This document shows positions 12,076 through 26,714 of a stretch of 64,000 nucleotides of DNA, piece by piece; positions within the stretch are counted from its first letter, which is position 1, and each line of letters begins with the position of its first letter. The stretch lies in contig OY848918.1 in NCBI GenBank assembly GCA_963693285.1, forward strand, positions 1,929,501-1,993,500, in the 5' to 3' direction. Origin of the DNA: Xestospongia muta (taxonomy: Eukaryota > Porifera > Demospongiae > Haplosclerida > Petrosiidae). The position numbers and the translations under genes are program-made. The notes beneath the pieces are model-generated. The model saw nothing but the letters and a program-made list of their open reading frames with translations. It ran no database searches and was not told where the DNA came from.

Positions 12076-14148
12076 CTAGAGTGAGGTAGTCTTCTCTTGT
12101 CTGTTGTTGGGGTTTTTGCAATCAATTACATAAATATTGGCAATCACTCCATTGTTGTCTGTCTCAGTTGAGATTGGACTGGTAATTAAAGGGAATGATG
12201 GTGAATTAATATAGAAAGGATTATAGCCATTGGGATGGACTCTCTTACCTTTTGTCATTGTGTGTCCTATCAAAGTGAGAGAGTTCATCCAAGTTATTAG
12301 ATTTGTGGCATTTTTTGATACGCCACTGCAAAAAACAGAAGCCCCACCCAATGATAGCAAACAAAGTCATTAATATTAGTAAAACCACCAGTATATAGAA
12401 AGTACCCATCACTTGGTGAGACTCACCAACTGTTATACTTGGCATAGGTAGAATAGTTGACATAACATTGTCTGTATAGAGAAGGAAACATATTACTGAT
12501 ATTAATGTAGTATTATATATATATATAGGCCAACTAAGTGGCTATTAGCTGTACAATAGTACACTACATATAGTCCTACAAAACAATTGATGTTTTGTAG
12601 AGTTTCCTGTAATAACCACAGCAATATATCTGCTTGAGGTATATGAGTCTCATCAAAGTGGTCTGATGACACAAGTATACATTAGAAGTAACAATGACAA
12701 CATTTATTGGTTATCTACTTTGTCATGCACAGAAAATTACCTGTCATTGTAGAGCTGGTAATGGTAGCAGTATGAGTTAAAACAGTTGTTATTAGAAGTG
12801 TTGTTGTAACAGTTACAGTATTAAGTAAGGTTATCTCAGTGGTTGCTAAGGATGAGGTAGAGCTATAAATAAATGTTGACGAAGGACTCTTAGAACTATC
12901 TGTGAAATATGATGATGTACCTGTACCACTAGACAATAGCTTGTTGACATGTGTGAGAGACTGTGAGGGAGACAGCGAGATAGACTGTGAGTAAGACGGT
13001 AAGAGAGATTGTGATGGAGACAGTAAGAGAGATTGTGAAGGAGACAATGAGGAATACTTTAAAGGAGACAGTGAAGAAGACTGTGAGGAGGTTGGTGAAG
13101 GAGATGGAGAGGAAATTGCTGGTTCCTCTGTGGATGAGAAAAGAGACTATATCAGTTGATCACGAGTTGAAATACTTTGAAGTAGTAAAAATATCTGTGA
13201 GAATACTATACATTACAAGATTGACCACAATACAAATTAAAGGTACAAAGGTTGTCGCTGTTTTAAACCAAATATTGCTATTAATATAAAGTGTTTATTA
13301 TATTACATAAAATACCCATATGTTGTGAAAGGGCTTCCTAGTATATATATATGAATAGTATTTCTCACATAATAATTATATTGAAGATATTTTGTTCATT
13401 GTGTAGTTAGAAACTGTACTTTGACCTTTTATTGCATATATTTGATAATAAATATTAATGATAGATGGACAAATAGGTAGATGGAGTTATGAATGAATGA
13501 ATGATACATGAATGGATGAATGAATATATTAAATAGATTTCTAACCTTTCACATCTATCTTTATTACTTTGCTATACACTTCAATAATGTGGTTAAAACC
13601 CCATAAAGTATTCTCTTCTCCTTGCATTTCTGATTTACATTGGAACATGTACACACCAACTTTATGAAATACAACAGTCAAATTGTAAATGATAGGACCT
13701 TTTAAGATACTGTTCTCATCATTACATTGAATCAAGCTAGGACAATTAGTGGTACAAGAATCATTAGCTAAATAATATCTTTGGTTTACACTCTCAACAA
13801 AAGGATTATTATAGCCTTTTTTTATTTCTGTGTTATTGTACAGCCACTTTAACTGGCCACATACACTCTGACATTGGAAGTCCAGTGTTGTACCTACTAC
13901 AACTTTAAGTTGATTGTTGTTGCTTGGGATAGTAACAGTAGCTGTGAAATGAAATTTAAAATGAAGATGTTATTATATTGAGTTCTTTACTATGTAAACA
14001 AGTTAATGTTCTTGTACTAACCTGCATCTCCAAACTTTTCAATATTATTACGACACTCATTAATATTAATATCAGTAGCATAGGTCAGGGAACATTTGAT
14101 AAGAGCAACTAGCAACAAAAGTGATCTGCTAAACTTGATTGAAGCCAT
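12076..14148 (-). CDS. A2: type A single-Ig membrane receptor
   Basis: Exons 14022-14148, 13546-13941, 12741-13127, 12249-12471 and 12076-12178 (minus) total 1236 nt (411 aa), with phases identical to A1. It has the same signal peptide, Ig-like domain, SPSQS-repeat stalk, TM helix and TTSL C-terminus. It differs from A1 by scattered substitutions; for example, the exon 1 end reads ININEC where A1 has INIDVC. An AATAAA lies at 11997-12002 (minus). As in A0 and A1, the TATA box seen upstream of A3-A6 is absent; the site reads TTTACAAAA on the plus strand. It is intact and a very recent duplicate of A1. Confidence 0.8.
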
Positions 14149-15125
14149 GATTGGTCGAGTTGGTCTTCACTTCTATCAGTTACAAAACAGCCATAGAAAA
14201 GACATGGATTGGATTGAGAGATTATATAATATTTGCCTTATTGTTTAGTCTATTTATCTGACAGGAAGTCCATACTTTGTTGTGTATTAACCTGATCTCC
14301 ACCCCCTAAACATGAACTATACACAACAACTCAGTACCTACTGTTAAAGTATTCTGTTATGTTATGTTATAATGTTGTTCCAATTGCCTACATTGTCAAA
14401 TCATTCTCTTCATAACTATGTAGTTAATTGTAATTATTTGTAACTAGTCTGATTGTCTACAACAAAATTCTACAAAGTTCACAAATCTTTCCCAAATAAC
14501 CCAAGACTACCAGCTGTTCAAATAAATTTGAGTTTATAAAATAAACCCATAAAATGTCTATATGATATTATACTATCTGTATGTATAATAATAACAAGCT
14601 ATATTATGGATGTATGGGGATATCGATGAATGACGTGACAACAGAAAATTATATATATTTATATAATACATCAATGTGATTAATAGTGTATGAAATGTGT
14701 GTATGAATGTAGCACATGAATGAAAAAAAAGAAATAGATGAGAAATAAGATGAACAATAGATGATATAGATGAATATATCAATGTATGGAATGAGGAATT
14801 AACATTTTACTAATTATGTGCGTGAAATATAGATTGGATTTATTAGAGAACATCAGTATATGACTTATATCTGTGACTAATAGATACAGACAATATATTG
14901 TAACTAACTAATATTGACATGATCATTGGAAGTGGAGTAAGAATAATAATTGTACAATGTCTAAGTATGTGAGAGATATGATGACAATTTAGCTGTTCAT
15001 GAGGAAATACAAATTCAATTAGAAATGGTCATTGTTTGTAGTATCCGTCACACACACACACATACACACACACTATAATAGCAAGAAGGAAAGACAAAAT
15101 ATTTTGTAGGAAGTTGCCATCATGT

Positions 15126-16860
15126 AATAACAAATCAATAATCATTGATGCGTGTCTATAGAATGATGGGAAAATCCCATTCTTTCAGTATTGATTGAGT
15201 TAACTTGTCATTACCATATTATTATGACTTGATATTGACTTATTTTAGACTTAACACTTCTGTTACAACACTATTATATCTCTTAATTAAACATTTTGCA
15301 CTTATTATACCGATATGGCAGACAAAGGAAAACCTATAGTCAGAAAAGTAACCAACTATTATCAGTAAAGATATTAAATATATACTGTCATATTGATCTG
15401 TTTGTCCATTCATCTCTCCATCCAATATTTTCATGCTTGATAAAACAATAACTCTAGTTGACAGAGACAAACATCATATAATATTCCCTAAGATAATTTA
15501 CTCATATTACTATTTACTCCAAATGTTGTATCAACTGCTTCTACAGCACATTCCTTCCAATTATAATTTGCTAACAATTACTATTACATCATTTTGATGT
15601 ATATTTTAATAACTATATTATAAACACATTGCATCTTTATGACATTATTGCTGACAAATGTCATCTATTGATACTCCATTATCCATATCTGTATACAAGG
15701 TGTGATAATAAAATCAATAATCACTGATGTGTGTCTACAGAATGATGGAAAAACCCCATCCTTTCAGTATTGATTGTGTTAGCTTATCATTACTACATTA
15801 TTATGACTTGATATTGACTTATTTTGGACTTAACACTTCTGTTACAACACTATTATATCTTTTAATTAAACACTTTGCACTTATTATACTGGTATGGCAG
15901 ACATAGGAGAACCTATAGCTAGAAAAGTAACCAACTGTTATCAGTAAAGATTATCCATCCAATATTTTCATGCTTGATAAAACAATAACTCTAGTTGACA
16001 GAGACAAACATCATATAATATTCCCTAAGATAATTTACTCATATTACTATTTACTCCAAATGTTGTGTCAACTGCTTCTACGGCACATTTCTTTCAATTA
16101 AAATTTGCTAACAATTACTATTACATTATTATGACATTTTAATAACTATATAGATCTAAATACATTGCATCTTGACATCATTGCTGATAAATGTCATCTG
16201 TTGATACTCCTTTATCCACATCTGTTTACAAGGTGTGATAATAAAATCAATTATCATTGATGTATGTCTACAGAATGATGGGAAAACCCCATTCTTTCAG
16301 TATTGATTGAGTTAGCTTATCATTACTACATCATTATGACTTAATATTGACTTATTTTGGACTTAACACTTCTGTTACAACACTATTATATCTCTTAATT
16401 AACCACTTTGCACTTATTATACTGATATGGCAGACAAAGGAGAACCTATAGCTAGAAAAGTAACCAACTGTTATCAGTAAAGATATTAAATATATACTGT
16501 CATATTGATCTGTTTGTCTATTCATCTATCCATCCAATATTTTCATGCTTGATAAAACAATAACTCTAGTTGACAGAGACAAACATCATATAATATTCCC
16601 TAAAATAATTTACCCATATTACTATTTACTTCAAATGTTGTGTCAACTGCTTCTACAGCACATTCCTTCAATTTAAATTTGCTTACAATTACTATTACAT
16701 CATTATGACATTTTAATAACTATATAGATCTAAACACATTGCATCTTTATGACATCATTGCTGATAAATGTCATCTGTTGATACTCCATTATCCATATCC
16801 GTATACAAGTGTGATCTATCAGTAAGTCAAACAACAATATTAGACTAATTAACATACCAG
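15126..16860. repeat. Local tandem triplication of a ~550-bp spacer block
   Basis: Three consecutive copies begin near 15126, 15703 and 16236. Each opens with an ATCAATAATCA...GTCTACAGAATGATGG-type motif and runs to the CTGTATACAAG-GTGTGAT motif. The middle copy lacks the stretch with the ATATATACTGTCATATTGAT word. Other units have one copy. Confidence 0.75.
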
Positions 16861-19800
16861 TGAGTAGATAGATACAGCTGTTCTTATGTAAATAATACAT
16901 AAGCCATTTAAATGTCTGAAGTGAAACAATTAATTAGTGACAATATTTACTTCCTGTTATGTTGTAGTTCTAATATCCAAAAAATGAGGACTGTGGAAGT
17001 TAATTGATGGCCCTGATATGTGACACAAACCAATGCTACTAGCTGGAATGGACACTCAAGAATTTAAGTTGTGTACTAAAAACTGAGTATCAAATGATAC
17101 ATGACAACTCTGACATGTCCATCTTTGTAAATCACACATACTAAACATAGTCAACTAGTCTAATCAGTCGATTTGTCCATCTCTGTAATATTATCACACT
17201 TCAAAACAAAGACAACATTTTTATTGAGTAGAAAACTTATATGATAAAGTCAACAATTTTAGCAAAAAAATGTAAATAAAATTGAGTTAGTACATGATCT
17301 AATTATCCATTTATTTACTTGTTATCAAATTGTCCATTTAATTCTTATTGCATCTGTTTATAAACAAAGATATCATCATTGATATAAAATAAAATTGACA
17401 TGTGAGGAGGCCTTAACATACAGGACATAGGCAGGGATGTTGACAGGAGTGGGAGGGGTAAGAGGTACAAATTATCAGGTCACTCAACAAATAAGTGGCC
17501 CCTTGTGCCCAAGGGTCCTGAATATTATGCAAATACAAGTAGTGATTTTACAGAGCTTGAAATTAACCTCTCTAAGAGACACTATTTTATTTGTTTTGAA
17601 TTAACTTTTATGAGTTGTAATTATGTTCATGAAGAAATAAAATGAAGACTATGAAAATAAACAAGTAAGACAGTATTTTATTCTACCACGAGGGCTTTTC
17701 TAAATGGAGTTGACTTGAGTTCCTTCTTCAGCAATCGTTTCATCATGATTTTAAGGAGATCAGATTTGTTTTGTCCTTTACCATTTAAGAAACAGGTATA
17801 CTTACAGTACATTGCTAGCAGTTTCTAGCTTGATTACACATTTGTACATAAACCATATTTTCTGATTGATTCAAAATATATTATTATTAATCATTATACA
17901 TTATAGCAATGCTCTGTTGTATAGTATATCCTAAGTACATTCATTCATACAACCTGTAATAATAAAGAAAATAGACATTGCGAACATATATTTAGCTAAT
18001 TTATATTCTCATGAAAATAACCATTTAAAATCACCATAAAAAATCATTTAATGTAGGTGTGGTAGTAAAAAATATCAAACTAGCTCAAAATTGGAATGGC
18101 AATATGGACATCTCTACATAGTAGCCACACATAAGTACTTGAACACAATATTCAATTGCTATGTTGTGAGTGCTTTCCTAAACAAAATAATAACTTTGTA
18201 TTCAACTTAACAGCCTTTTACTTTTGGGACTGTTTGCCTCAAAATACTGCTACAACTATTATCATTTAACTAAAATAAACTGTATATCTTTGATATTTTG
18301 GCCACTATGTAGGAGAGTATAATTGAGATATGGCAATAATAGAGACTCCTCTTATCCTTTGATTATCTTGAATGAGAGTCACTATCCATTAAGTAGCTAT
18401 ATTGTTTATAGATGTCATTTAATTAAATATTTATTATCATTACCAAATATAATAAATGTTGATATAACTTCAGTCTAATGTATACGTATACTAGTTTAAT
18501 TGATTAATTTAATTAACTTTATAGTCTGGTATGTAATTGGTAGAATCCATATTCTATATACATAGACATGTATTGATATAGTGTCTATTTTAATAGTGTA
18601 TATTATAGTTAATTGAATATGAATCGTAATGATAGCAGGAAGGAAATCTGCATAAATGTGTTGGCACTTATACTTGCAAGGGTACTAGTTGGAAACACTG
18701 CCAACTCTTATTGCATCTGTTTATTAACAAGTAGAATATTAAAATATGAATTATTGATATAAAGAATTATGTAATTAATATATTGATATGTAAGGAATAG
18801 ATGTCTTAAGCTTTAGAACTATAAAAATGTATTGAGTACTGTGTAATATGTTGATCAAATTGTAAATAGTATGATAGTATGGCCTGTATCATGTGTTTAT
18901 CTGACTCAAGTAGTATTTAGTCCTCCCAGCTAGCACAAGTGATACTTACTGGTTATACTTTGAGCATTATATCCTAAAGATGTGATAATTTAAACTTTAG
19001 CTATCAAGTATAGTTTCTCCCCAGACCTCCATTGTCTGAATATAGACAAAGGTTTTGCCAAGTATCATATGTTCCATGTATATTTGTAAATTTTGTGTCT
19101 AAATGCAAAATGAACAATTGATGGGTGATGATTTATCTTAATCTATAATGTTAACAGTAAAGTAATGTTTTAACAAATGTAAACATTTGTTTGTAAACAG
19201 ATGATACAAAGCAGGTTATTTGTGATTAATATTGTCACTATTATTGCAGTTTTCCTTCCTGTATGCCTTGACTTAACATCCTCTCTCTAGTTTATCTAAT
19301 TTTGCCATGATTGTTATGAGGAAAGTTTCATCAGACTTATTATGTACTTGTATATAAATCATATAGTGAGAGAACTACACCTAGTTTAAGTTAATATGTA
19401 AATAGATTAAATATCCTAGAATGTATAGACAGGTTACAATTAACTTAGTGGTCCTTGTACATGTAGGAGTAGAAAGTACTACCACCTCTTATTGTATCTG
19501 TATGTTTAGAAGACATCATCATTCATATAGAGAAGTAGTACATACATACTAAGTAATAATATTGATATGGGATGAATGAATTGTGGTCATGATAGTATCC
19601 AATAAAGTAGTCTTTGTATTTAGATGAATAAATTTATGTCTACTAAAAAGTATAAAATGTTTCGTAAAAATGACAAATCAATTCTATCATAATTAAAGAT
19701 GGATGAAAAATGTTTGAATCTATCTATACAGATAGCTATGAAATTCATGTAATGATTAAATATTTTTAGGAAATTTTAATTTTGGTAATAAACACTCTGG

Positions 19801-20014
19801 CACTAGCTACTAATTTTAAGTCACATAACTTCCATAAAGCTGAACAAAGTACTGTTCAAATCTATAATACATTAATAAAAAATAAGCCAGCTTTTATAAC
19901 TGGCATGGCGTTCGTTCTTTGCCTATCTTTCTTAAGCATATAGTAAATAAGTAAATTTAAAAACAGTCAGAATACGTTCATGTATACAGTTCTGGAAAGG
20001 TTTAGGAAGTAAAT

Positions 20015-21790
20015 TTTATTCTTTGCCACAAATGGTGCTGTCACTGACCCCTCACCTTTAGTGCTTCACATTAGTAAGTTTATTTACTATTAAACTTATT
20101 ATGAGCATCATACAATAATATAAATTGATCATCTGATATACCAATTCATTAAATGAGTGTTGTTGTAGGAAGTAGTATAGACATTGACCACAGTGACCAT
20201 AATTAAGTTATTTTTAATGTCATTTTGTAGATGTTTGTATTCAAGAAGACTAATCATTAGACTAGATAGTAATTATTTTAACAAAATGTATAATCTATGA
20301 ATTCTAGGATGGATACAAATTTGATAAACATCCTGTACAAGATGTTCTTATATAACAACTGCATTTATACGAGCATTTGTTTGAAATTCTTCACCAAAAA
20401 TGACCAGTTTCTTCAAATTTGGTCACAATTACCACTTAATATTTAAAAAGAAAAAAAATCTAATTGATGTACTTGAGAGATACTTAAATTAATTATGATG
20501 TAGAGGACTGTAGTGGATATAAAACTTGTTTTATTATATATAATAGCAGTTCAATACTGACTTACTCAATATTATCATAATAAACAAGCTTATTTATTCA
20601 TACAAATGATTATACCAGGTGCTTATTTTGAAGAAGTATTTTAGTGATAACTGTCTTTATTACAAAGGTACAATGATGTTTACAATCTCATACTTTAAAT
20701 GTATGATGATGATGATTTAAGGTATACTTCTTGTGATCCATACACTCATTGTGTTACACTGTATTTTGTTATAATTAGTTATCCATACCCCTTTTGTGTT
20801 ATACTGTTGAATTAGTAAGTGTTTATTTCCTCTTTCTGTATGTGTTTAACTACTAAATGACAATGAACTGAACACATAATAATGTAATAAATAGCATAGC
20901 CCTTACACTGGTCAAAAGCACTACTAACTCATCTGTTTATACACATACAAAATGTTTGAATAGATACAGAAACACTTAATAATGTATATGTGTCCACGTA
21001 CATGATGAGGATGCCAAAAGTTCTGTACTAGTATAATTATAATTCTATTAAACATGTCTGGAGTCTAGTACATTAATAGAGACTCTTTCTCCTTTAATGG
21101 TCTTGTTTGTGAGTCACTATATAATAAATATGATTTATATAAGAGTAATTATCCACTAAGTAGCCATATCATTTATAGATGTCATTTCATTAAATATTTA
21201 TCATAATTACGAAATATAATAAATGTTGTTATAACTTTAGTGTACGTATACTAGTTTGATAAGATGATGAGAAGATGTATAAAATTAAAGGTTAAAGATC
21301 ATATGATGTTAGTCTGGTGTAGTTCACTTGAGATTTGGTATATCATACATGCATAGAATGGTAGTAATATAGAAATTGTCTATTTTACTAGTATATATTG
21401 AAACATATGATATTAACATTAATCTTCTTGTTACACTCAGTTTGATGCATCATGACAATAACAGGAAAAAGATATTAGTAAAGACATTGGCCCTTACCCA
21501 TGCATGATGGAATGAGAAATAGTGCCAACACTAACTATTCCATTTGTAAACAGAAGACATCATCACTGAATAATTAATACACTAAGTAATATTGTTATGT
21601 GAGGAATGTAATTGTACTATGCTACCTTTTATACTATACTATTTTGATGACCAATTTGGGTTATTGTATGATTTCTGTTATTGTATGATGTAAACATTTG
21701 ATAGCAAATATGACTATATTATATGATGATCATAATAAGTTTTAAATACTTATCATAGTGAACCACTAAAGGTGAGGGTCAATGATATCA
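20015..21790. mobile_element. ~1.8-kb segment bounded by inverted arms (unit 3)
   Basis: The left arm (about 20015-20130) contains CCTCACCTTTAGTGCTTCAC and TTATTATGAGCATCATAC. The right arm (about 21655-21790) carries the same words in reverse complement. The interior has no long ORF. Matching structures occur in units 5 and 6. This may be a non-autonomous TIR element or an old inverted duplication. Confidence 0.45.
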
Positions 21791-21924
21791 TCATTATCGG
21801 TAAAGAGTTACATTTACTTTCTTCTATATTTGAGTAATTATTTTAGATCCCATTAAAATATCCTACTAGCAATAAACTAGTTAAAATTATAGTATATAAA
21901 GTATTAAGTGTTATATATTGATGA

Positions 21925-22538
21925 CTACTGGTCGACTATATTTGGAATACACTACCACTGACAGTGAAACACAACACAATTAATGGTTCCGTAATTGTTT
22001 GAAGTATATTAATACATCACTTTGTTCCAGTATTATAGTCAAATTCTAGTGTAGAGGTGGACAGTGATGGTAATAGAGTACCATTTTATCAAAAGCTCTC
22101 CAATGTGAAGTAGATGCTGTACATCCACAAGTTACATTGAACATATCTCCTGGTGACATATACATGATCATGTCGGTGGTAGACCAAGGAGTGTTTGTCC
22201 CTTGTTTGAATAATATATATATATATATATATAATATATATATATGTTTTACCTGTAAAAGTGTAATAGTTGTAATAATTTGTCATTGATATATTTTAAC
22301 AGTAACAGTAATTATGATTTCAACTATGTAAATATCATCTGTTATTAAACAGATATAGTACAACAGTTAGTTGTGGTTAATTTTGTCACTACTTCTGCAG
22401 TTCACTGCAGTCTTCTTTCCTTCCTTCCTTAATTATTGTTTTCAATAAATAAAACAAGAAGTTCACTAACTCATTGGCACCAGATAGACCACATCCTATA
22501 CACAATGTAGTAATGCAGAGAACTTGGAATAAGCCCAT
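21925..22538 (-). pseudogene. B3: type B receptor remnant, stalk and TM exons gone
   Basis: Exon 1 (ATG high end 22538) still encodes a B-type signal peptide. A deletion of about 9 nt, relative to B5, has removed the end of the exon together with its GTAAG donor. The Ig exon remnant (about 21925-22258) is interrupted by a (TA)n expansion near its acceptor and by frameshifts. No stalk or TM exon follows; the spacer begins directly. It cannot make a normal product. Confidence 0.75.
22207..22245. repeat. (TA)n expansion inside B3 Ig exon
   Basis: Two runs of TA dinucleotides occupy the first codons of the former Ig exon, where intact copies read Lys-Ile-Phe-Lys-Gln. This breaks the frame. Confidence 0.85.
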
Positions 22539-23066
22539 TCTTTTCTTTATTTTCTCAAAATAAATTGAAAAGAGGACTGTTTTCCGCTGAGATGACCTCC
22601 TTATACTTACATGATCAAATGGAAGTTCTCTCCTTAGTTAATTTACTGATTAGCAGGCTCTAAAATTAAAAAATTTTTGTCCAAGAATGCAAACAGCTTG
22701 TCCTAGAATATATATAGTCACTCTAATAATAAGTATCACTTAATTAACCATTATTGTGTAGTATTGTTGATGATGTTATATGATATTTTCCTTTTTTATA
22801 TAATCATGTTTATTCCAAATACGTTATTATGAGTGATGACAAGTATTTTATAATGCAAGAATAATAACAAAATACGTCAGGATGTTGGAGTGTATTATGA
22901 CTAACAATAAAGTATGCTTTTAAAACAAAACATTGCATTAAATAACAACATAATTGATTAATGACATACTAAACAATTACTAAGTTTATTGTTTGAATTT
23001 TACACACATGACAAGTGATCTAGCACAATAGCCAGAGAGAATGGAGGGGATCAACAATGGGACCAT

Positions 23067-25317
23067 CTAGAGTGAGCTAGCCATCTCTTGTCTGTTCTTG
23101 GGAATGTTGCCATCTATTATGTAAGTATTGACAATCACTCCATTGTTGGCCTTCTTGGTTAAGATTGGACTAGTGAATAAAGGGAATGATGGTAAATTTA
23201 GTATAGAGAGGATTATAGCCGTGGGAAATGGACTCTCTTACCATTTGTCATTGTATCTGTTGATGTCCTGCTGGAGTCAGAGACTCCATTCATTTCATTG
23301 GATTGGTGGCGTTTTTTGATACGCCACTGCAAAAAACAGAAGCCCCACCCAATGATAGCAAACAAAATTATTACTGTTAACAAGACCACCAGTGTATAGA
23401 CAGTAGCTTTTACTTGGGGAGATTCAAAAGGTAGAATAGTTGGCATAACATTGTCTATATAGAGAAGGAACAAGTTATTGATGTTAATGTAGTATTATAT
23501 ATTCTAGCTACTAATTCATCTAATTATAACTAGGGCTGTGTAAAATGATATTGTAAGGTTTAAGTTGTAATTTTGGTTTCCTATATGTAGTAAGTAAAGT
23601 GACAAATGTATATTATGTACATTGAGTGACAAGCAGTACATATTATATGGTATATCATTAATACATACAAGCCATTCAACAGTGTACACAACACAGTACT
23701 AAGCCACAGAAAAGCAAATGTAATATATATGTGTTTACAATAATCAAGATGTGTGTTAATGTTTACAAGTGCTAGACATCTTCAAAATTTTGGCACATAG
23801 ACCAGCTAGGTGGCTATTAGTTGCACAATACATACTGTCATATAAAACAACTGATACTTTGTAGAGTTCACTGTAATAACCACACAAATGTAGCTAGTAG
23901 AGATATATGAGCCACATCAAAGCGGTCTGATTATACAAGTATACATTAGAAGTAACGATGACAACAGTTATTGTTTATTCACTTTGTCAGACACAGACAA
24001 TTACCTGTTATAGTAGAGCATGGGATAGTAGTAGAATGAGTTAGAACAATTGTTGTTAGAAGTGTTGTTGTAACAGTTACAGTATTAAGTGATGTAACGT
24101 CATTAGTTGCTAAGGATGAGGTAGACAAAGGATTCTTCAATCCATCTGTGAAATGTGATGTGTCTATAGTACTAGACAATAGCTTGTTGCTATGTGTGAG
24201 AGACTGCGAGTGAGACAATGAGGAAGAAAGTGAAAGAGACTGTGAGGGAGAGAGTGAGGGAGAGAGTGAAGGAGACTGTGAGGAGGTTGGTGAAGGAGAT
24301 GAAGAGGAAATTGCTGGTTCGTCTGTGGATGAGAAAAGAGACTATATCAGTTGATCATGAGCTGAAATACTTGGAAGCAGTAACACTATCTGTAAGAATA
24401 CTATACATTGTAAGAGTGGATTGACTACAATACAAATTAAAGGTACAAAGGCTTGTCAGCTGTTTTAAGCCACATATTGCTATTAATATGAAGTGTGTAT
24501 TATATTATGTAAATTTCCCAATTGTTTTGAGAGGGCTTCCTATAGTAACTGTAAGTAGTATTTGTCACATAATAATTATATCAAAGATATTTTATTATTT
24601 GTGTTTATTGTCTAGTCAGAAACTGGACCTTGACCTTTTATTGCATGTGTTTGTTATTAAATATTAAAGATAGATGGAGAAAATAGGTAGTATATAAAAT
24701 AGATATCTTACCTTTCACAACCTCTATCATTGTGACTTTGCTGTACACTTCAAAGACTTTATTAAAATTCCATAAAGAATTCTCCTCTCCTTGCATTTCT
24801 GATTTACATTGGAACACATACACACCAACTTTATGAAATGCAACAGTCAAATTGTAAATGACAGGACCTTTTAAGATACTGTTCTCATCATTACATTGAA
24901 TCAAGCTAGGACAATTAGTGGTACAAGGATCATTAGCTAAATATTGTCTTTGGTTTACACTCTCAACAAAAGCATTATTATAGTCTTTTTTAATTTCTGT
25001 GTTATTGTGCAGCCACTTTAAACTGCCACATACACTCTGACATTGGAAGTCCAGTGTTGTACCTACTACAACTTTAAGTTGATAGTTGTTGCTTGGGATA
25101 GTAACAGTAGCTGTGAAAAGAAGTTTAAAATGAAGATGTTATTATATTGAGTTCTTTACTATGTAAACAAGCTAATGTTCTTGTACTAACCTGCATCTCC
25201 AAACTTTTCCATATTATTACGACATACATCAATATTAATATCTGTAGCATAGGTCAGGGAACATTTGATAATAGCAACTAGCAACAAAAGTGATCTGCTA
25301 AACTTGATTGAAGCCAT
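23067..25317 (-). CDS. A3: type A single-Ig membrane receptor, tail frame uncertain
   Basis: Exons 25191-25317 (signal peptide), 24712-25110 (Ig-like, 133 codons), 24005-24322 (stalk, 106 codons) and 23242-23454 (TM, phase 1 end) are open and in phase. The start at MASIKFSRS is preferred over the in-frame upstream ATG (25389), because a TATA box at 25352-25362 lies between them. The tail is unclear. Reading through the GTAAG donor stops at 23213 (361 aa). Splicing to the AG ending just above 23169 gives a stop after three codons. Yet the conserved tail frame (...YIID...ASSL, stop 23067-23069) remains fully open, so another acceptor may be used. The tail ends in an SSL PDZ-type motif if that frame is read. 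An AATAAA lies at 22985-22990 (minus). Confidence 0.7.
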
Positions 25318-25351
25318 GATTGGTGGAGTTAGTCTTCCTCTCAACACTTCG

Positions 25352-25362
25352 TTTATATATAG
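25352..25362 (-). promoter_or_regulatory. TATA box of A3
   Basis: On the minus strand this reads CTATATATAAAC, about 40 bp upstream of the MASIKF start codon. The same box at the same distance precedes A4, A5 and A6. It implies a short 5' UTR and rules against the upstream ATG. Confidence 0.65.
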
Positions 25363-26714
25363 CAACTGGCTCTCACAAAGAGCAGCCATAGAAAGCAGTC
25401 ACAGTTAATAATTGCTTGATGTTTAGGTAATGCCTATACGTCTGGCAGGAAGTGTATACTTTAGTATGTAATGAACTAATCCCCACCTCCTAAACTATAA
25501 GTATTAACTATATATAACAAAATATGTCTTCCAGCCTGACACTACAATTTGTAACTATCCTGTTATATTTTATTACTATTTAGGTTTCCTTCATTACTGA
25601 AACATTCTCTTCATAACTAATTACGTAGCCATTCATAGCTAATTATAGTTAGATTGAATGTCTACAACAAAGAATGCTTACAAAGTTTGCAAATTTTCCC
25701 CAAATAACTTAAACTTACCAGCTGTTAAAATAAATTTGATTTTTAAAACAAGCTCATAAAGTGTCTATGATATTCTACTACTTGCATGTGTATGGTATTT
25801 GCATTATGGATATATGGGGATATTGAACAATGACAACAGGAAGTTATGTATAAATATAATATACCAATATGATTAATAGTGTATGAAATGTGTGTATGAA
25901 TGTAACACATGAATAAAAGAGAACTAGATGAGAAATAAAATGAGAAATATATGAGATATAGATGAATGTATCAATGTACAGAATGGGGAATTAATATTTT
26001 AATAATTATGTGTGTGAAATATAGATTGGATTTATTAGCGGATATAAGTGTATGATTAATATCTGTGACTAATAGATACAGACGAATATATTGTAACTAG
26101 CTAATATTGACATGATCATGAGAAGTTGAGTGGGATGGTTAACTGTACAATGTCTAAGTATTTAAAATATGATCATAATTTAGCAATTCATGAGGAAATA
26201 CAAATCGTTTATGAGGAAATACAACTTTAATTAGATGAGGTCATTGTCTGTAGTATCCACCTAGCCCAAACTAAAGCAGCAAGTAGGAAATACAAAATAG
26301 TTTGTAAAAAGTTGAACAGCTCAATTGAACAGCAGTATATTATAACAGAATGCTTCAATAGTAGCTAGTGTCAGGCAGCTGTATAAAGTTATTGTTTACA
26401 AAGTGGGATATTAGTTTAATACATGTAATAATAAAATCAGGTATAGAGTATACATAACTTAAATGAAACAATCTGATTGGTCAGTTTCAAGTTCAAAAAT
26501 GACATATAAAATGTTTGTCAATACTTAGAACATGTCTGTTTCCTTTGGTTAATAAATCACATAGATTACTAGCCTCAGTTTCCAACTATTATATAGATGT
26601 CTACAAAATAATGGGAAAACCCATTCTTTCAGTATTGATTGTGTTAGCTTATCATTACTACATTATTATGACTTGATATTGACTTATTTTGGACTTAACA
26701 CATTTTTGCAACAC

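Larger units (their letters stand above)
14149..21924. other. Long spacer between unit 2 and B3
   Basis: No supported gene in about 7.8 kb. The first part copies the unit 0/1 spacers and then becomes a local triplication (15126-16860). From about 17540 it aligns with 28330-32000, 37900-41000 and 46850-50050. It contains the inverted arms near 20015-20130 and 21655-21790. Several degenerate blocks, each with a CCTTACAC...ACTAC...ATCTGTTTAT core, recur at irregular spacing of several hundred bp. The ORF at 15240-15470 lies within duplicated spacer and is not conserved. Confidence 0.6.

Noticed and set aside
15126..16860. CRISPR-like or other spaced repeat array
   Set aside because: The repeats are long direct duplications of spacer DNA in an intron-bearing eukaryotic genome, not short repeats with unique spacers.
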